Assembly: GCA_964523725.1 (NCBI GenBank)
Contig: CAZGAU010000002.1
Location: forward strand, 1 to 64,000
DNA length: 64,000 bases
Source of the DNA: JADJNW01 sp964523725
Lineage (GTDB): Bacteria > Bacteroidota > Bacteroidia > Chitinophagales > Saprospiraceae
Direction: 5' to 3'
Part shown: piece after piece, positions 51,193 to 60,491 of the stretch
Position numbering within the stretch: the first letter of the stretch is position 1
Layout: each line of letters starts with the position of its first letter
Translations under genes and position numbers: made by a program
Notes under the pieces: generated by a model
Told to the model about the DNA's origin: nothing
The model's database searches: none
Seen by the model: the letters and a program-made list of their open reading frames with translations, nothing else

Positions 51193-52281
51193 ATGAATAA
51201 AATGAGAATAGTTGCTTTCTCCAAGCATTTTGTTTACACAATCACATTCTTGTTGGCATTTGCCGGGTGTACGGAAGAGGCGAGAGAGAGTTTGCAGCCT
51301 GTGCCCACTGCATTTGGTAAAGTCAATGGCATAACAGTGGTCGCCGACAAAGAACTTTGGGAAAGTCCTGTGGGTGATTCAATTAGATATTATTATGGGT
51401 CCGCATATTTGATTTTACCACAGCCAGAGCCAATGTTCGATCTCACCCATTACACCATGGAAGAAATGAACCAAGAGCGCACACGCCGGGAGTTCCGTAA
51501 TTATTTGATCGTAGCCAACCTTGCCGACTCGAATTCTGCGACCACCCGGTTTGTATTGGAGGATCTTGGTTCTGAAAAAGCCCGCCGGGCAAAGGAGGAG
51601 CCGGCTTATAATACTGTTATTGGTCGGGATAAATGGGCTAAAGGACAGTTATTAGTCTATCAGTTTGCCTATTCGGATGATGCTTTGGTAGAAAATATTA
51701 AAAAAAACTTCCCGGCTGTTGCCAATAGGTTTAATAAAGCTGACGAAGAAAAGATCGATGCATCCCTGTTTATCGATGGCGAAAACAGAAAACTGGTAGA
51801 AGAAGTGCGCGAAAAGATGGGTGTGCAAATTCGCATTCCCAATGATTATTTCCTTGCCTTAAGTAATGAAGATGTTGTTTGGGTACGCAAGGAAACACAG
51901 AAATATAGTAGCAACCTGATTTTAAAAAAAATAAATTACACGGATCAATCCCAGTTGACAAGAGAAGGAATAAAAGCCGTGACCGACACAATCGGCCGGT
52001 ATGTCTCTTCCCAAATTCCGAATACTTATATGAAAGTGAATGACGTGGATTTACCGATGTTCACTGATGCTAAAACTATCAATGGCAAATACGCCCTGGA
52101 GGCACGTGGTATCTGGGAAATGGAGAATGATTTTATGGGAGGACCTTTTATCAGCTATCTTTTCCACAATCCGGAAAAGAATGAATTGCTATTCGTGGAA
52201 GGATTCATCTACGCTCCCGGCGAGGATAAACGAAATTACATTCAAAATCTGGAGTACCTGATTTCTTCTGTAAAGTTCTAA
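51193..52281 (+). CDS. DUF4837 family lipoprotein
   Basis: A 362-aa lipoprotein with a signal peptide ending FAGCTEE (Cys near residue 23). The DUF4837 features are visible: VNGITVVADKELWESPVGDS, LPQPEPMFDLTHYTMEEM, and RREFRNYLIVANLADSNS in overlapping parts. The family is restricted to Bacteroidota and has no assigned role. A TTG at 51169 gives an 8-residue extension. I prefer the ATG at 51193. It converges on htpG with a perfect-type hairpin between. Confidence 0.87.
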   Translation: MNKMRIVAFSKHFVYTITFLLAFAGCTEEARESLQPVPTAFGKVNGITVVADKELWESPVGDSIRYYYGSAYLILPQPEPMFDLTHYTMEEMNQERTRREFRNYLIVANLADSNSATTRFVLEDLGSEKARRAKEEPAYNTVIGRDKWAKGQLLVYQFAYSDDALVENIKKNFPAVANRFNKADEEKIDASLFIDGENRKLVEEVREKMGVQIRIPNDYFLALSNEDVVWVRKETQKYSSNLILKKINYTDQSQLTREGIKAVTDTIGRYVSSQIPNTYMKVNDVDLPMFTDAKTINGKYALEARGIWEMENDFMGGPFISYLFHNPEKNELLFVEGFIYAPGEDKRNYIQNLEYLISSVKF

Positions 52282-52287
52282 TATAAA

Positions 52288-52320
52288 AGATGTGCCACAT
52301 TTTTAAAATGCGGCACATCT
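52288..52320. terminator. Bidirectional hairpin between DUF4837 and htpG
   Basis: AGATGTGCCACATTTT pairs with AAAATGCGGCACATCT apart from one A-C mismatch over 52288-52320. It separates convergent genes. Confidence 0.75.
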
Positions 52321-52329
52321 ACCTTTCTT

Positions 52330-54195
52330 TTATTTTGCAATTTCCAGGCTCTTGTTGATAAACGCAGTCAGCTCTGCGCCTTTCAACATTCCCTGATTGA
52401 GCAAAGCCAAGTCATATAGGTAACGCGCAAAATTTTGCTGCTGGTTTTCATCCTTTTCATCAAGCAGTTTCTGCGCAACAAGCGGATGGTTGGAATTCAC
52501 CACTACATTTACTGAATCAGGAAAATCTCCCCATTGCATACCTTGCAAAGCCTGCATTTCTTTCATACGACGCATAAACTCCGGGCGTGTAATCACTACC
52601 GGCAAATCTTCGGGTGACATAGGTTTGAGTACCACTGAATTTCCGGCAGCGTCCTTCAACAAGCTTTCAAAAATCCCTTTTACCTCCTGCTGCTCTTTTT
52701 CACTTAGCACCGATTCCTGTTGCTCATCTTTCTGGATCAAGTTGTCAATCGTATCGGAATCCACCCGAACAAAGGTGACCTTGTCCAATTTATATTCCAG
52801 ATGCTGAATAAAATGGTTGTCGATTACTGTATCCATCAACAGCACATCGTAGCCCCGTTTGCGGCAAGCCTGGATGGCGCTGTCGTGCGCCTCGGGCTGA
52901 TGCGTATAAAGCAGAATGATTTTATCGTGTTTATCAGTTTGATTTTCCTTGATCTTTTCCTTATATTCTTCGATTGTAAAGTGCTCATTATCCACATTTT
53001 GTAACAAAACAAAATCCGTAGCGCGCTCGTGGAATTTTTCATCTGACAACATTCCGTATTTTACAAATACGCCCAAGTCTTTCCACTTAGCCTCAAATTC
53101 CTTGCGATCTTTTTTGAACAACTCGCTCAGCTTATCTGCTACTTTCCGAGTGATGTAACCAGTGATTTTCTTCACGTTTTGATCACTTTGCAAGGAACTG
53201 CGCGACACATTCAACGGAATATCCGGTGAATCGATTACTCCGTGCAACAACATCAAAAACTCCGGTACAATGTCTTTCACATCATCGGTCACGTATACCT
53301 GGTTGCTATAAAGCTGAATTTTATTTTTCTGAACCTCAAAAGCATTGCCCAGCTTCGGGAAATAAAGCACGCCTGTAAGATTGAACGGATAATCAATATT
53401 CAAATGAATCCAGAACATGGGTGCCGGGCTAAAAGGATGCAACTCTTCGTAGAAGTTTTTATAATCCTCATCGCTGAGCTCGGTGGGTTGTTTTTTCCAT
53501 ATCGGGTCTGGATTATTTATAATATTATCAACCTCAATGGTTTTTGTCTCCTTTTCTTCACCTTCTTCAATAGTTTCTTTTTTCGTACCAAATTTAATCG
53601 GAATCGGCAGAAAGCGGCAATACTTATCAAGCAATTCCTGGATACGATGCTCCTCCAAATATTCACTTGCATCTTCAGAAATATGGAGCACCACGTCCGT
53701 ACCGCGTGAGGCTTTGTCATTTTGTGCAATAGTGTACTCCGGGCTACCGTCGCAGCTCCAAGTCACGCCCTCAGCACCTTCTTTATAAGATTTTGTAACA
53801 GCATCTACTTGGCCCGCAACCATAAACGCAGAGTAAAAACCCAGACCAAAGTGCCCAATGATATTCCCCGTATCATTTTTATAGGTTTCCAAAAATTCTT
53901 TCGCGCTGGAAAACGCCACCTGGTTGAGGTATTTCTTTACTTCTTCTTCGGTCATCCCGATTCCTTTATCCCGAATTGTGAGTGTTTTTTCGTCTTTATT
54001 CAGGATAATTTCAATCGTCAAATCGCCGAGTTCGCCTTTCACCTCACCGCGGGAGGCAAGCGCTTTGAGTTTTGTGGTAGCATCTACCGCATTGGAAATC
54101 AATTCCCTAAGAAAAATCTCCTGGTCAGAATAGAGGTATTGTTTGATAATGGGGAAGATGTTCTCGGTTTGTACAGATATCGTTCCTTTTTGCAT
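52330..54195 (-). CDS. htpG: Molecular chaperone HtpG (Hsp90)
   Basis: A 621-aa ATP-dependent chaperone, E. coli 624. The GHKL ATP lid region shows RELISNAVDATTKLK, IRDKGIGMTEEE and IIGHFGLGFYSAFMV in the N-terminal domain. The middle domain has LYFPKLGNAFEVQKNKIQLYSN and VSRSSLQSDQNVKKI. The C-terminal dimerisation region follows. It begins with MQKGTISVQTENIFPIIK. The htpG promoter must lie in 54196-54300. A candidate noncoding transcript runs the other way from this region. Confidence 0.98.
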   Translation of the reverse strand: MQKGTISVQTENIFPIIKQYLYSDQEIFLRELISNAVDATTKLKALASRGEVKGELGDLTIEIILNKDEKTLTIRDKGIGMTEEEVKKYLNQVAFSSAKEFLETYKNDTGNIIGHFGLGFYSAFMVAGQVDAVTKSYKEGAEGVTWSCDGSPEYTIAQNDKASRGTDVVLHISEDASEYLEEHRIQELLDKYCRFLPIPIKFGTKKETIEEGEEKETKTIEVDNIINNPDPIWKKQPTELSDEDYKNFYEELHPFSPAPMFWIHLNIDYPFNLTGVLYFPKLGNAFEVQKNKIQLYSNQVYVTDDVKDIVPEFLMLLHGVIDSPDIPLNVSRSSLQSDQNVKKITGYITRKVADKLSELFKKDRKEFEAKWKDLGVFVKYGMLSDEKFHERATDFVLLQNVDNEHFTIEEYKEKIKENQTDKHDKIILLYTHQPEAHDSAIQACRKRGYDVLLMDTVIDNHFIQHLEYKLDKVTFVRVDSDTIDNLIQKDEQQESVLSEKEQQEVKGIFESLLKDAAGNSVVLKPMSPEDLPVVITRPEFMRRMKEMQALQGMQWGDFPDSVNVVVNSNHPLVAQKLLDEKDENQQQNFARYLYDLALLNQGMLKGAELTAFINKSLEIAK

Positions 54196-54328
54196 AGTCT
54201 TGAATTTTTTGGTCTTTGCTGCTTTTTTTTCAAATGCTGTGCCATTTGCAATTAAACTGACATTTTGGCGGAAATTTTAATTTTAACCCTCAGATTTGCA
54301 GACAATTGTATCAGATCGAAAAAAAAAT

Positions 54329-54359
54329 TTTGACATTTGTCGAATAAAACTTTAATTTG
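54329..54359 (+). promoter_or_regulatory. Plus-strand promoter candidate, TTTG-N20-TAATTTG
   Basis: TTTG at 54329-54332 and TAATTTG at 54353-54359 are separated by 20 bases, close to the Bacteroidota -33/-7 pattern. It points away from htpG into noncoding sequence. Confidence 0.45.
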
Positions 54360-54365
54360 CAGTCT

Positions 54366-54638
54366 CAAAGAGCTTTGCACAAGTTGCTATCTGATTAAAA
54401 ATTTACTTTTCTGAAAACCGAAGCACTACTTTCTCCATAGCTTCGATTATTTTTTTCATACCAAAAATTTCCCTTTAAAAATGACTGTTTTTGCTACCGA
54501 TGCACTAATGCATTTGGTGAGTAAAAATATTTTTTACGCTCGAAGATGCTTAGGTCAGAAATGACCATAGTAGGGAGTGAGCGAAGTCGGTCAATGGGGG
54601 GTTTCGACTCGGCTTTTAGCTCACTCCGTTTTTTTTTT
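54366..54638 (+). ncRNA. Candidate noncoding RNA
   Basis: A region of about 270 bases that starts after a promoter-like sequence and ends in a rho-independent-type terminator. It has no coding frame of note. A small hairpin (GGTCA at 54553-54557 with TGACC at 54562-54566) precedes the large terminal stem. Both flanking genes are on the other strand, so the plus-strand terminator has no other obvious owner. Confidence 0.35.
54574..54638 (+). terminator. Rho-independent terminator on the plus strand
   Basis: GGAGTGAGC at 54574-54582 pairs exactly with GCTCACTCC at 54619-54627. The stem is followed by G and ten consecutive T. The loop holds more pairing (GTCG with CGAC). No plus-strand gene lies upstream within the intergenic region. 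Confidence 0.7.
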
Positions 54639-54648
54639 ATCCTAAATA

Positions 54649-56229
54649 CTACTTCTTATCAACTTTAATCCGCTCGTCACGATTTGCCAGTTCCCAGGAA
54701 GTATAAAATACCAACTGCCCGATTTTCGTCATTTTCTCAAAGTTAATCTTATCCGGCGTATCAGAAGTGCGGTGATAATCCTTGTGGGTACCATTAAAAT
54801 AAAACACAGCCGGAATACCTTTCTCCGCAAAATTGTAATGGTCGGATCGGTAGTAATAACGATTCGGATCGCTCTCTTCATTGTAAGTATAATCCAGCTC
54901 AAGGCGGGTGTAAGTAGCGTTGGCATTTTCGTTTATACGATGCAACTCTGAACTAAGTCTATCGGCGCCAATTACATAAATATAATTTGGATTGCTATTG
55001 TGTTTCTCATCTACTCTGCCCACCATGTCCACATTTACATTCACGACCGTATTTTCCAAAGGAAAAATCGGATTTTGAACATAATATTTTGACCCCAGCA
55101 AACCTTTCTCTTCTCCGGAAACCAGCATCACTAATACGCTTCGGCGCGGTCCCTGCCCCACTTTTTTTGCTTCCGCAAAAGCCTGCGCGATTTCCAAAGC
55201 TGTAGAAGTTCCCGAAGCATTATCATCTGCACCAAAATAGATGCTTTCGCCACGCATACCAAGATGGTCGTAATGCGCTGTGATAATCACCAATTCATCC
55301 TTGAGCTGTTCGTCCACACCTTCGATATAGCCCAGCACATTTTCCCCTTGCAGCATCCTGCTTCTTTTCTTTAGTTGTACTGCAAGGTCGCAGGAAATCT
55401 TTACATGCACGGGCTCCCCTTTACGGGAAATTTTCTTTCGGGCTTTAATGACCTCTTTGTAGGCCTTGTCCACAATTTTCTTCGCCAGCGTAGAAGACAA
55501 AAACACATTATTTGCAAGCGATCCATCAAGATCGGCGTCGCTGAATTGTACATCGTATCCTGCCAGAGATTGCTGCGCATTTTTAAGCAGATTTTCCTGG
55601 AAATTGCTGTCGATAAACAGAACTACTTTGACGCCTTTGAGTTTGGCAACCTGTAACTTTTTCCGCCAGTTTTTTGTCCAATCTGAGGTTTGGGTGGTTC
55701 CAGTCAGCAGAGAATTTCCGTCCTTATCTTTGGGCTCGCCATCGTACACCAGAATCACCTTGCCATTCACATCTATATTTTCATAATCACTATACCCTTC
55801 ATCATCAATACCATATCCAAGAAATATTACCTCACTGGTCACAAAGCTATCCAGATCGGTATTAAAATAAGGAATCGCATAAAAATCCTTGATCGAGCGA
55901 TAGGTTTCACCTTCAATAGCCAGACTCAAAGCATCCCAGCTTTCGGTACGATAGGTGATTTTCTGGAAATAGCTCCCTTTTTCACCAATTGCCGGCAAGC
56001 CAAGATCTTTAAAAATATCAGCGATATATCCGGCTGCCTTTTTCTGCCCGGGCTGTCCGGTCTCGCGGCCCTGCATTTCTTCCGAGGCGAGTTTGTATAA
56101 ATGAACTTTAAGATCTTCGCTTGTGATGGTATTGGCAAAAGCCTGCGGATTGGCAGAAGTCCAACCGCTGCTTTGCGTGTACGAAACAATCCAGCAAAGT
56201 GTTAGCAAAAAACTTAGAAAAATTCGCAT
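54649..56229 (-). CDS. M28-family zinc aminopeptidase with PA domain
   Basis: A 526-aa secreted zinc peptidase. The signal peptide is MRIFLSFLLTLCWIVSYTQ. A PA-type insert lies around residues 130-270 (NIDVNGKVILVYDGEPKDKD). The catalytic domain has IITAHYDHLGMRGESIYFGA with the first His and ADDNASGTSTALEIAQAF with the bridging Asp, then VSGEEKGLLGSKYYV with the catalytic Glu. Later NVDMVGRVDE and YRSDHYNFAEKGIPAVFYF hold the remaining zinc ligands. It likely trims peptides outside the cell or in the periplasm. Confidence 0.94.
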   Translation of the reverse strand: MRIFLSFLLTLCWIVSYTQSSGWTSANPQAFANTITSEDLKVHLYKLASEEMQGRETGQPGQKKAAGYIADIFKDLGLPAIGEKGSYFQKITYRTESWDALSLAIEGETYRSIKDFYAIPYFNTDLDSFVTSEVIFLGYGIDDEGYSDYENIDVNGKVILVYDGEPKDKDGNSLLTGTTQTSDWTKNWRKKLQVAKLKGVKVVLFIDSNFQENLLKNAQQSLAGYDVQFSDADLDGSLANNVFLSSTLAKKIVDKAYKEVIKARKKISRKGEPVHVKISCDLAVQLKKRSRMLQGENVLGYIEGVDEQLKDELVIITAHYDHLGMRGESIYFGADDNASGTSTALEIAQAFAEAKKVGQGPRRSVLVMLVSGEEKGLLGSKYYVQNPIFPLENTVVNVNVDMVGRVDEKHNSNPNYIYVIGADRLSSELHRINENANATYTRLELDYTYNEESDPNRYYYRSDHYNFAEKGIPAVFYFNGTHKDYHRTSDTPDKINFEKMTKIGQLVFYTSWELANRDERIKVDKK

Positions 56230-56288
56230 AATAATTTTTTTAAATAAAGTAAGTCAAAACCGATGGTTGGTTGAAGACTTTGGCCAAA

Positions 56289-56732
56289 TCAGCAGGAAAT
56301 GGCAATTTTGCCTACCCGTCGTCCGTGCCGTCCACCTTCAAATTCGGTTTTGATAAAAAGTTCCACCATTGATTTTGCCAGTTCCACGGAGACAAATCGT
56401 GCTGGAATAGCAATTACGTTGGCATTATTGTGCTGGCGAGACAGTTCCGCAATTTCCTGATTCCAGCATAGAGCACAGCGAATTTGCTGGTGCTTATTGG
56501 CGGTGATAGCCACACCGTTCCCGCTTCCGCAAATAACTACCCCTAGATCGGCGTTTCCGTTTTCCAAACTTTCAGCAACGGGATGTACAAAGTCTGGATA
56601 ATCTACCGAATCGGCAGAATGAGTGCCAAAATCCTGCACTTCGATACCAAGGTCACGCAGCATTGCAATGATCGGATCTTTATGCGAAAAACCGGCATGG
56701 TCACAGCCAACAGCTATTTTCTTAATATCCAT
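56289..56732 (-). CDS. rpiB: Ribose 5-phosphate isomerase B
   Basis: Interconverts ribose 5-phosphate and ribulose 5-phosphate. The 147-aa protein of the RpiB/LacAB family shows IAVGCDHAGFSHKD with its catalytic-side residues near the N-terminus, ICGSGNGVAITANKHQQIRC (with a Gly-Ser-Gly-Asn loop and a Cys in the family position near residue 68), and NNANVIAIPARFVS. It is 104 bases downstream of the DUF2723 gene on the minus strand, with a hairpin between them. Confidence 0.95.
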   Translation of the reverse strand: MDIKKIAVGCDHAGFSHKDPIIAMLRDLGIEVQDFGTHSADSVDYPDFVHPVAESLENGNADLGVVICGSGNGVAITANKHQQIRCALCWNQEIAELSRQHNNANVIAIPARFVSVELAKSMVELFIKTEFEGGRHGRRVGKIAISC

Positions 56733-56773
56733 TTTTGTAAACTTTGAATAAAAAGCATTGATTATTAACGCAA

Positions 56774-56801
56774 TAGCCCCAGGCTTAGTTTCCCGGGGCT
56801 A
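56774..56801 (-). terminator. Hairpin after the DUF2723 gene
   Basis: TAGCCCC at 56774-56780 pairs with GGGGCTA at 56795-56801. The minus-strand transcript of the DUF2723 gene runs through it, and only a weak T-rich run follows. Confidence 0.55.
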
Positions 56802-56835
56802 TCACTACCTCAAAAATACATTATTTTAACAAAAA

Positions 56836-59800
56836 CTATTGATTCGAAGGCGGAGCCGTTTCCGGCAGGGTATCGTCCACCAGGTATGCGGCAAAACGGT
56901 TTCTCAGTTCATTCACAAACTCGGTGTCGCCGGCGCTTTGTACCCGTTGTATCATGGTTTCCATAGCCTGGTACGCCAATCCGTAATCCTGACGAAAGCT
57001 AGTAGTAATAATATCCGGATTCAAAGACTCATAGAAATTAAGGTATTGCTCCAGTTGCGTTGCCAGAATTTGCAAATATGGCTTTGCTTTTTCGTAGGCA
57101 CCAGCCTGGAAATACACATTGAGCATGTACATCGTACGGTAATCATAAGGGAAATTCATATGCGGGAAAGACTCAAAGTACTTATCCACTAACTGAATGC
57201 CGCGGGCAGTATCACCTTTTTGAATCAAATCCGCAGATGCCCGGAGGATCATCGTTTGCATGCTTTGCACACTTGGCGTATAGCTGCGATCTACATAAAG
57301 ATCGTATTTATCAAAATTCCCCCAACGGTACTTTTCCATCACATTTTTGTAAAGGAAGTCTGTATTTACGCGTCCGCTACCTACAATGCCGAAGGTCGGG
57401 TCGCTTTGGCTTCTTACCGGAGTAACCCGTAGTGCAAGACCATCCAGTTCCATGAAATCCTGCAAGCCGAAAAGCTTGTCCGGGCGACAAGTAACCGCGA
57501 AATAAACCGGGCGCTCAAACATATTGGAAGCAATAATATCCAGCACCGCAATGTCATCTTTCAAAAGCACATCTTTATTCAAATTGACCGGAATACGGTC
57601 AGGGATATTGGCCGAATCCGCCGGACTCACCATACCACTTGCCAGTACTTTATTCCGATCCACCGGAATATATGCTTGTTTCGAGAAGAAATGACTTTCA
57701 TATTCTCTGCCAGCCTGAGAGGAAACCGGGTGATATTCACCAATAAATTTCAGAAGATCATTCAATGAAACAACCGGATCAGGCGTATTTGGATTGCGAT
57801 CAGCATCCACATAGAAAATTTGATTGCGTTTATTGCCACGCAAGGCCTCCTGAGGAATCGACATCTTGATCGCCGGAGAATCATTGACCTTTCGACGCAA
57901 CAAATCAATATACCAATCCACCTGTATCAGGCTCAGGTTCACCACCCGCACATCCGTACGGATGCCTTCTACCTCTTGGGCGTACCACAGCGGATAGGTA
58001 TCATTGTCACCGTAAGTGAAAATAATGGCATTGGGTGCACAGGATTCCAGGAAATTATTGGCATAATCTCTGGCTCCGGTATGATGACGCCGTGAGTGAT
58101 CATCGTAATTTTGTGTACCCATCAATACAGGTGCAATCAACACGATAGCAGAAGCAATAATAGCCGGTGCAACACCACTGAATTTCAATCTTTCTCTAAA
58201 GAGTTCAAATAATGCCAGCACGGCCATTCCCATCCAGATACAATAGGTAAAAAATGAACCTACCAATACGTAGTCGCGCTCACGTGGTTCGTTTGGAGGC
58301 TGATTAGAATAAATGATAATACCAATACCTGTAATAATAAATAAAGCAAGTAAGCCCCAGGCATCATTCCGCCGGCGATTGAAATGGAAGAATAAGCCCA
58401 CCAAACCAAAAATAAAAGGAAGCATATAATACTTGTTCCGGGCTTTATCATTTTTCTTGGTGTCGGGTAGTTCGCTCATATTGTGCAAACGCGCTTCATC
58501 CAATGGTTTGATACCCGAAATCCAGTGCCCGCTTGATTTGTCCCAGGGTTCATAGCCTTGATCGCCATTCTGTCGGCCCGCAAAATTCCACATGAAATAG
58601 CGCCAATACATCCAGCCCAATTGATAGCGGAACATAAAGCTGATATTATCCACCTGATTAGGCCTGCCCGGAGGGAGTGGCTTGGTGGGGTCGAGTCCCA
58701 TCCAACGTTTATAAGCCTGATCGCGATTTTGAGTATAATCTCCCATTCTCGGGAAGAGCATTTTATCTGCTTCCGCAAATTCGTAAGATATTTTATAATC
58801 CACGATTTCGTAACGATCACCTACCCGGCCGTAACGGCTTTCCAGCTTTGTGTCAATCGGTTGTGCTTCAAAATCTGGGCCGCGCAGCAATGCACGCTCA
58901 CCGTATTGCTCCCGGTTGAGATACGGAATCAAGCGCATCGCATCATCCGGAGAGTTCATGTTCACAGGTGGATCGACATTTGCACGTACAACCACCACGC
59001 CAATGGTTGAAAAAGCAATAATAACTAAAGTAGCGGCTACCAGTCCTAATTGCAGTAACGGCTTATAGCTATCTTTCAAACCTGCAATACCGAAAATCGC
59101 TGCCGCCATGATAAATCTGTTTACCCGGCCGGAAGCAGCAATGCTATTGTCAGAAGCAAAACTCGCCAGGAAGTATATCGTTAATATCCCACCTAATATA
59201 TATAAAGGTGTTTTGGATTTAATTACATCATGCACATATAAAAGCGGAATCGCAATAACGGCCAGGGTCAGTAACAAAGTTGGTATCAATCCTGAATGAA
59301 AAGGCAAGCCCAAACCATTAACCATCAGCAGTTCCATTTGCCCCCAAAGAATAGGAATGCCCACAATAATGAGCTTTTGGATCAACCCAATTACCACCAC
59401 ACCAATAACGGCAGCTACACCCATGCCCAAAAAGGTGTGGTTTTTATATTTTTTGAAATAATAGAACAAAGCCAAAGCAGGGAAAGTAAGAATACTCAAC
59501 AGGTGTACGCCTATAGACAAACCGGCAATATAAACCGTCAGCAACAACCAGCGATCTGCCTGAGGCGTATCGGGCAGGCTATACCAACGAATCATCGACC
59601 ACAGGGTCAGTGTGGTAAAAAATGTGGACATAGCATACACTTCGCCCTCTACCGCCGAAAACCAAATCGAAGAAGCAAATGCCGTACCCAATCCGGCTAC
59701 GATTCCTGCACCCGCAGTTGCAATCGCTTGACCAGCATTCAATTCGCCCTCTCTTCCTACCAGCGTCAGTTTACCCAGCATAATGGTCACCCAGCAAATG

Positions 59801-60087
59801 AAAGCAGCCGCAAAAGCTGTGCTGATTCCTGACATTAGATTCACGGAATAGGCAATATCCGCCGGATCATCAGAAACGATCTCTGCTACCCAAGTGAACA
59901 TACGACCAATCAAAGCAAATAAAGGCGCACCGGGTGGGTGTACCACCTGTAGTTTGTAGGCGCCCAGGATAAATTCGCCGCAATCCCAAAGACTTCCTGT
60001 GGGTTCTGCCGAAAAAGCAAATACAACTGCTGCAATGGCAAACACCAGCCATCCGGCAATATTAGAAATCAATCTATTTGAGTTCAT
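56836..60087 (-). CDS. DUF2723 family large membrane protein
   Basis: A 1083-aa protein of the DUF2723 family, which resembles protein O-mannosyltransferases. The N-terminal half carries about twelve membrane segments. The family sequence GSLWDCGEFILGAYKLQVVH occurs near residue 30 with acidic and His residues of the first loop, followed by PPGAPLFALIGRMF. The large C-terminal part is soluble and ends with TPR-like helices (YEKAKPYLQILATQL). The frame extends to an ATG at 60162, but the GNx-type start MNSNRLISN at 60087 follows a TAGTTTG element. The substrate is unknown. Confidence 0.92.
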   Translation of the reverse strand: MNSNRLISNIAGWLVFAIAAVVFAFSAEPTGSLWDCGEFILGAYKLQVVHPPGAPLFALIGRMFTWVAEIVSDDPADIAYSVNLMSGISTAFAAAFICWVTIMLGKLTLVGREGELNAGQAIATAGAGIVAGLGTAFASSIWFSAVEGEVYAMSTFFTTLTLWSMIRWYSLPDTPQADRWLLLTVYIAGLSIGVHLLSILTFPALALFYYFKKYKNHTFLGMGVAAVIGVVVIGLIQKLIIVGIPILWGQMELLMVNGLGLPFHSGLIPTLLLTLAVIAIPLLYVHDVIKSKTPLYILGGILTIYFLASFASDNSIAASGRVNRFIMAAAIFGIAGLKDSYKPLLQLGLVAATLVIIAFSTIGVVVVRANVDPPVNMNSPDDAMRLIPYLNREQYGERALLRGPDFEAQPIDTKLESRYGRVGDRYEIVDYKISYEFAEADKMLFPRMGDYTQNRDQAYKRWMGLDPTKPLPPGRPNQVDNISFMFRYQLGWMYWRYFMWNFAGRQNGDQGYEPWDKSSGHWISGIKPLDEARLHNMSELPDTKKNDKARNKYYMLPFIFGLVGLFFHFNRRRNDAWGLLALFIITGIGIIIYSNQPPNEPRERDYVLVGSFFTYCIWMGMAVLALFELFRERLKFSGVAPAIIASAIVLIAPVLMGTQNYDDHSRRHHTGARDYANNFLESCAPNAIIFTYGDNDTYPLWYAQEVEGIRTDVRVVNLSLIQVDWYIDLLRRKVNDSPAIKMSIPQEALRGNKRNQIFYVDADRNPNTPDPVVSLNDLLKFIGEYHPVSSQAGREYESHFFSKQAYIPVDRNKVLASGMVSPADSANIPDRIPVNLNKDVLLKDDIAVLDIIASNMFERPVYFAVTCRPDKLFGLQDFMELDGLALRVTPVRSQSDPTFGIVGSGRVNTDFLYKNVMEKYRWGNFDKYDLYVDRSYTPSVQSMQTMILRASADLIQKGDTARGIQLVDKYFESFPHMNFPYDYRTMYMLNVYFQAGAYEKAKPYLQILATQLEQYLNFYESLNPDIITTSFRQDYGLAYQAMETMIQRVQSAGDTEFVNELRNRFAAYLVDDTLPETAPPSNQ

Positions 60088-60126
60088 TTGAATATAAGGT
60101 TGATTCAAAAAATTAAAAACATCCTC

Positions 60127-60133
60127 CAAACTA
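60127..60133 (-). promoter_or_regulatory. Possible -7 element of the DUF2723 gene
   Basis: On the minus strand TAGTTTG lies 39 bases before the ATG at 60087, inside the longer frame that starts at 60162. It argues for the shorter start. Confidence 0.4.
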
Positions 60134-60294
60134 AAGATCGCGAACACAAATCCGTATCGCATCTATTATCTGGCGTCTGACAGTCTTAAAATTGAACTGC
60201 AAAGCTAAAAAATTATTGCTAAGAAAGAGGGGCATAACCATGCAGCAAAACTGGAAAAAACGTTGTTTTAATCCTGATAACCAATTTTAAAGTC

Positions 60295-60302
60295 TAATTT
60301 TG
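60295..60302 (+). promoter_or_regulatory. -7 promoter element of the small membrane protein
   Basis: TAATTTTG fits TAnnTTTG and is 18 bases before the ATG at 60321, excluding the TTG at 60300 as a start. Confidence 0.55.
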
Positions 60303-60320
60303 CACCAAAGTAGCAGCGCC

Positions 60321-60485
60321 ATGAGATTAATAATTCTTGCTATACTGTTTTATTTTGCTTACCGGCTCTTTATAGCCCCACTGTTACAAGGCTTGCGGGC
60401 GCCCGAAGAACGGGATGAAATCAGCACTAGTTCCAATGACAAAAATAAGGATAGTGATTATATTGATTATGAAGAGGTTGATTAA
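60321..60485 (+). CDS. Small single-pass membrane protein, DUF4834-like
   Basis: A 54-aa protein with one membrane helix (MRLIILAILFYFAYRLFIAP) and an acidic C-terminal tail (DSDYIDYEEVD). The layout resembles DUF4834 proteins of Bacteroidota, but that is from memory. It is 6 bases upstream of the RluA gene and probably co-transcribed with it. The role is unknown; a short membrane anchor that recruits a partner through the acidic tail is possible. Confidence 0.66.
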   Translation: MRLIILAILFYFAYRLFIAPLLQGLRAPEERDEISTSSNDKNKDSDYIDYEEVD

Positions 60486-60491
60486 AAAATT

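Larger units (their letters stand above)
54196..54648. other. Large intergenic region between htpG and the M28 peptidase gene
   Basis: About 450 bases between two minus-strand genes. It holds the htpG promoter, a plus-strand promoter-like sequence (54329-54359) and a plus-strand hairpin with a 10-U tail (54574-54638). Together these suggest a noncoding RNA. A 27-codon frame at 54481-54564 has no coding features. Confidence 0.55.

Noticed and set aside
53242..53709. 155-codon plus-strand frame opposite htpG
   Set aside because: Shadow of a strongly conserved chaperone gene with no support of its own.
54481..54564. 27-codon plus-strand frame in the htpG intergenic region
   Set aside because: No signal peptide, family motif or promoter at a sensible distance. 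More likely part of the candidate noncoding RNA.
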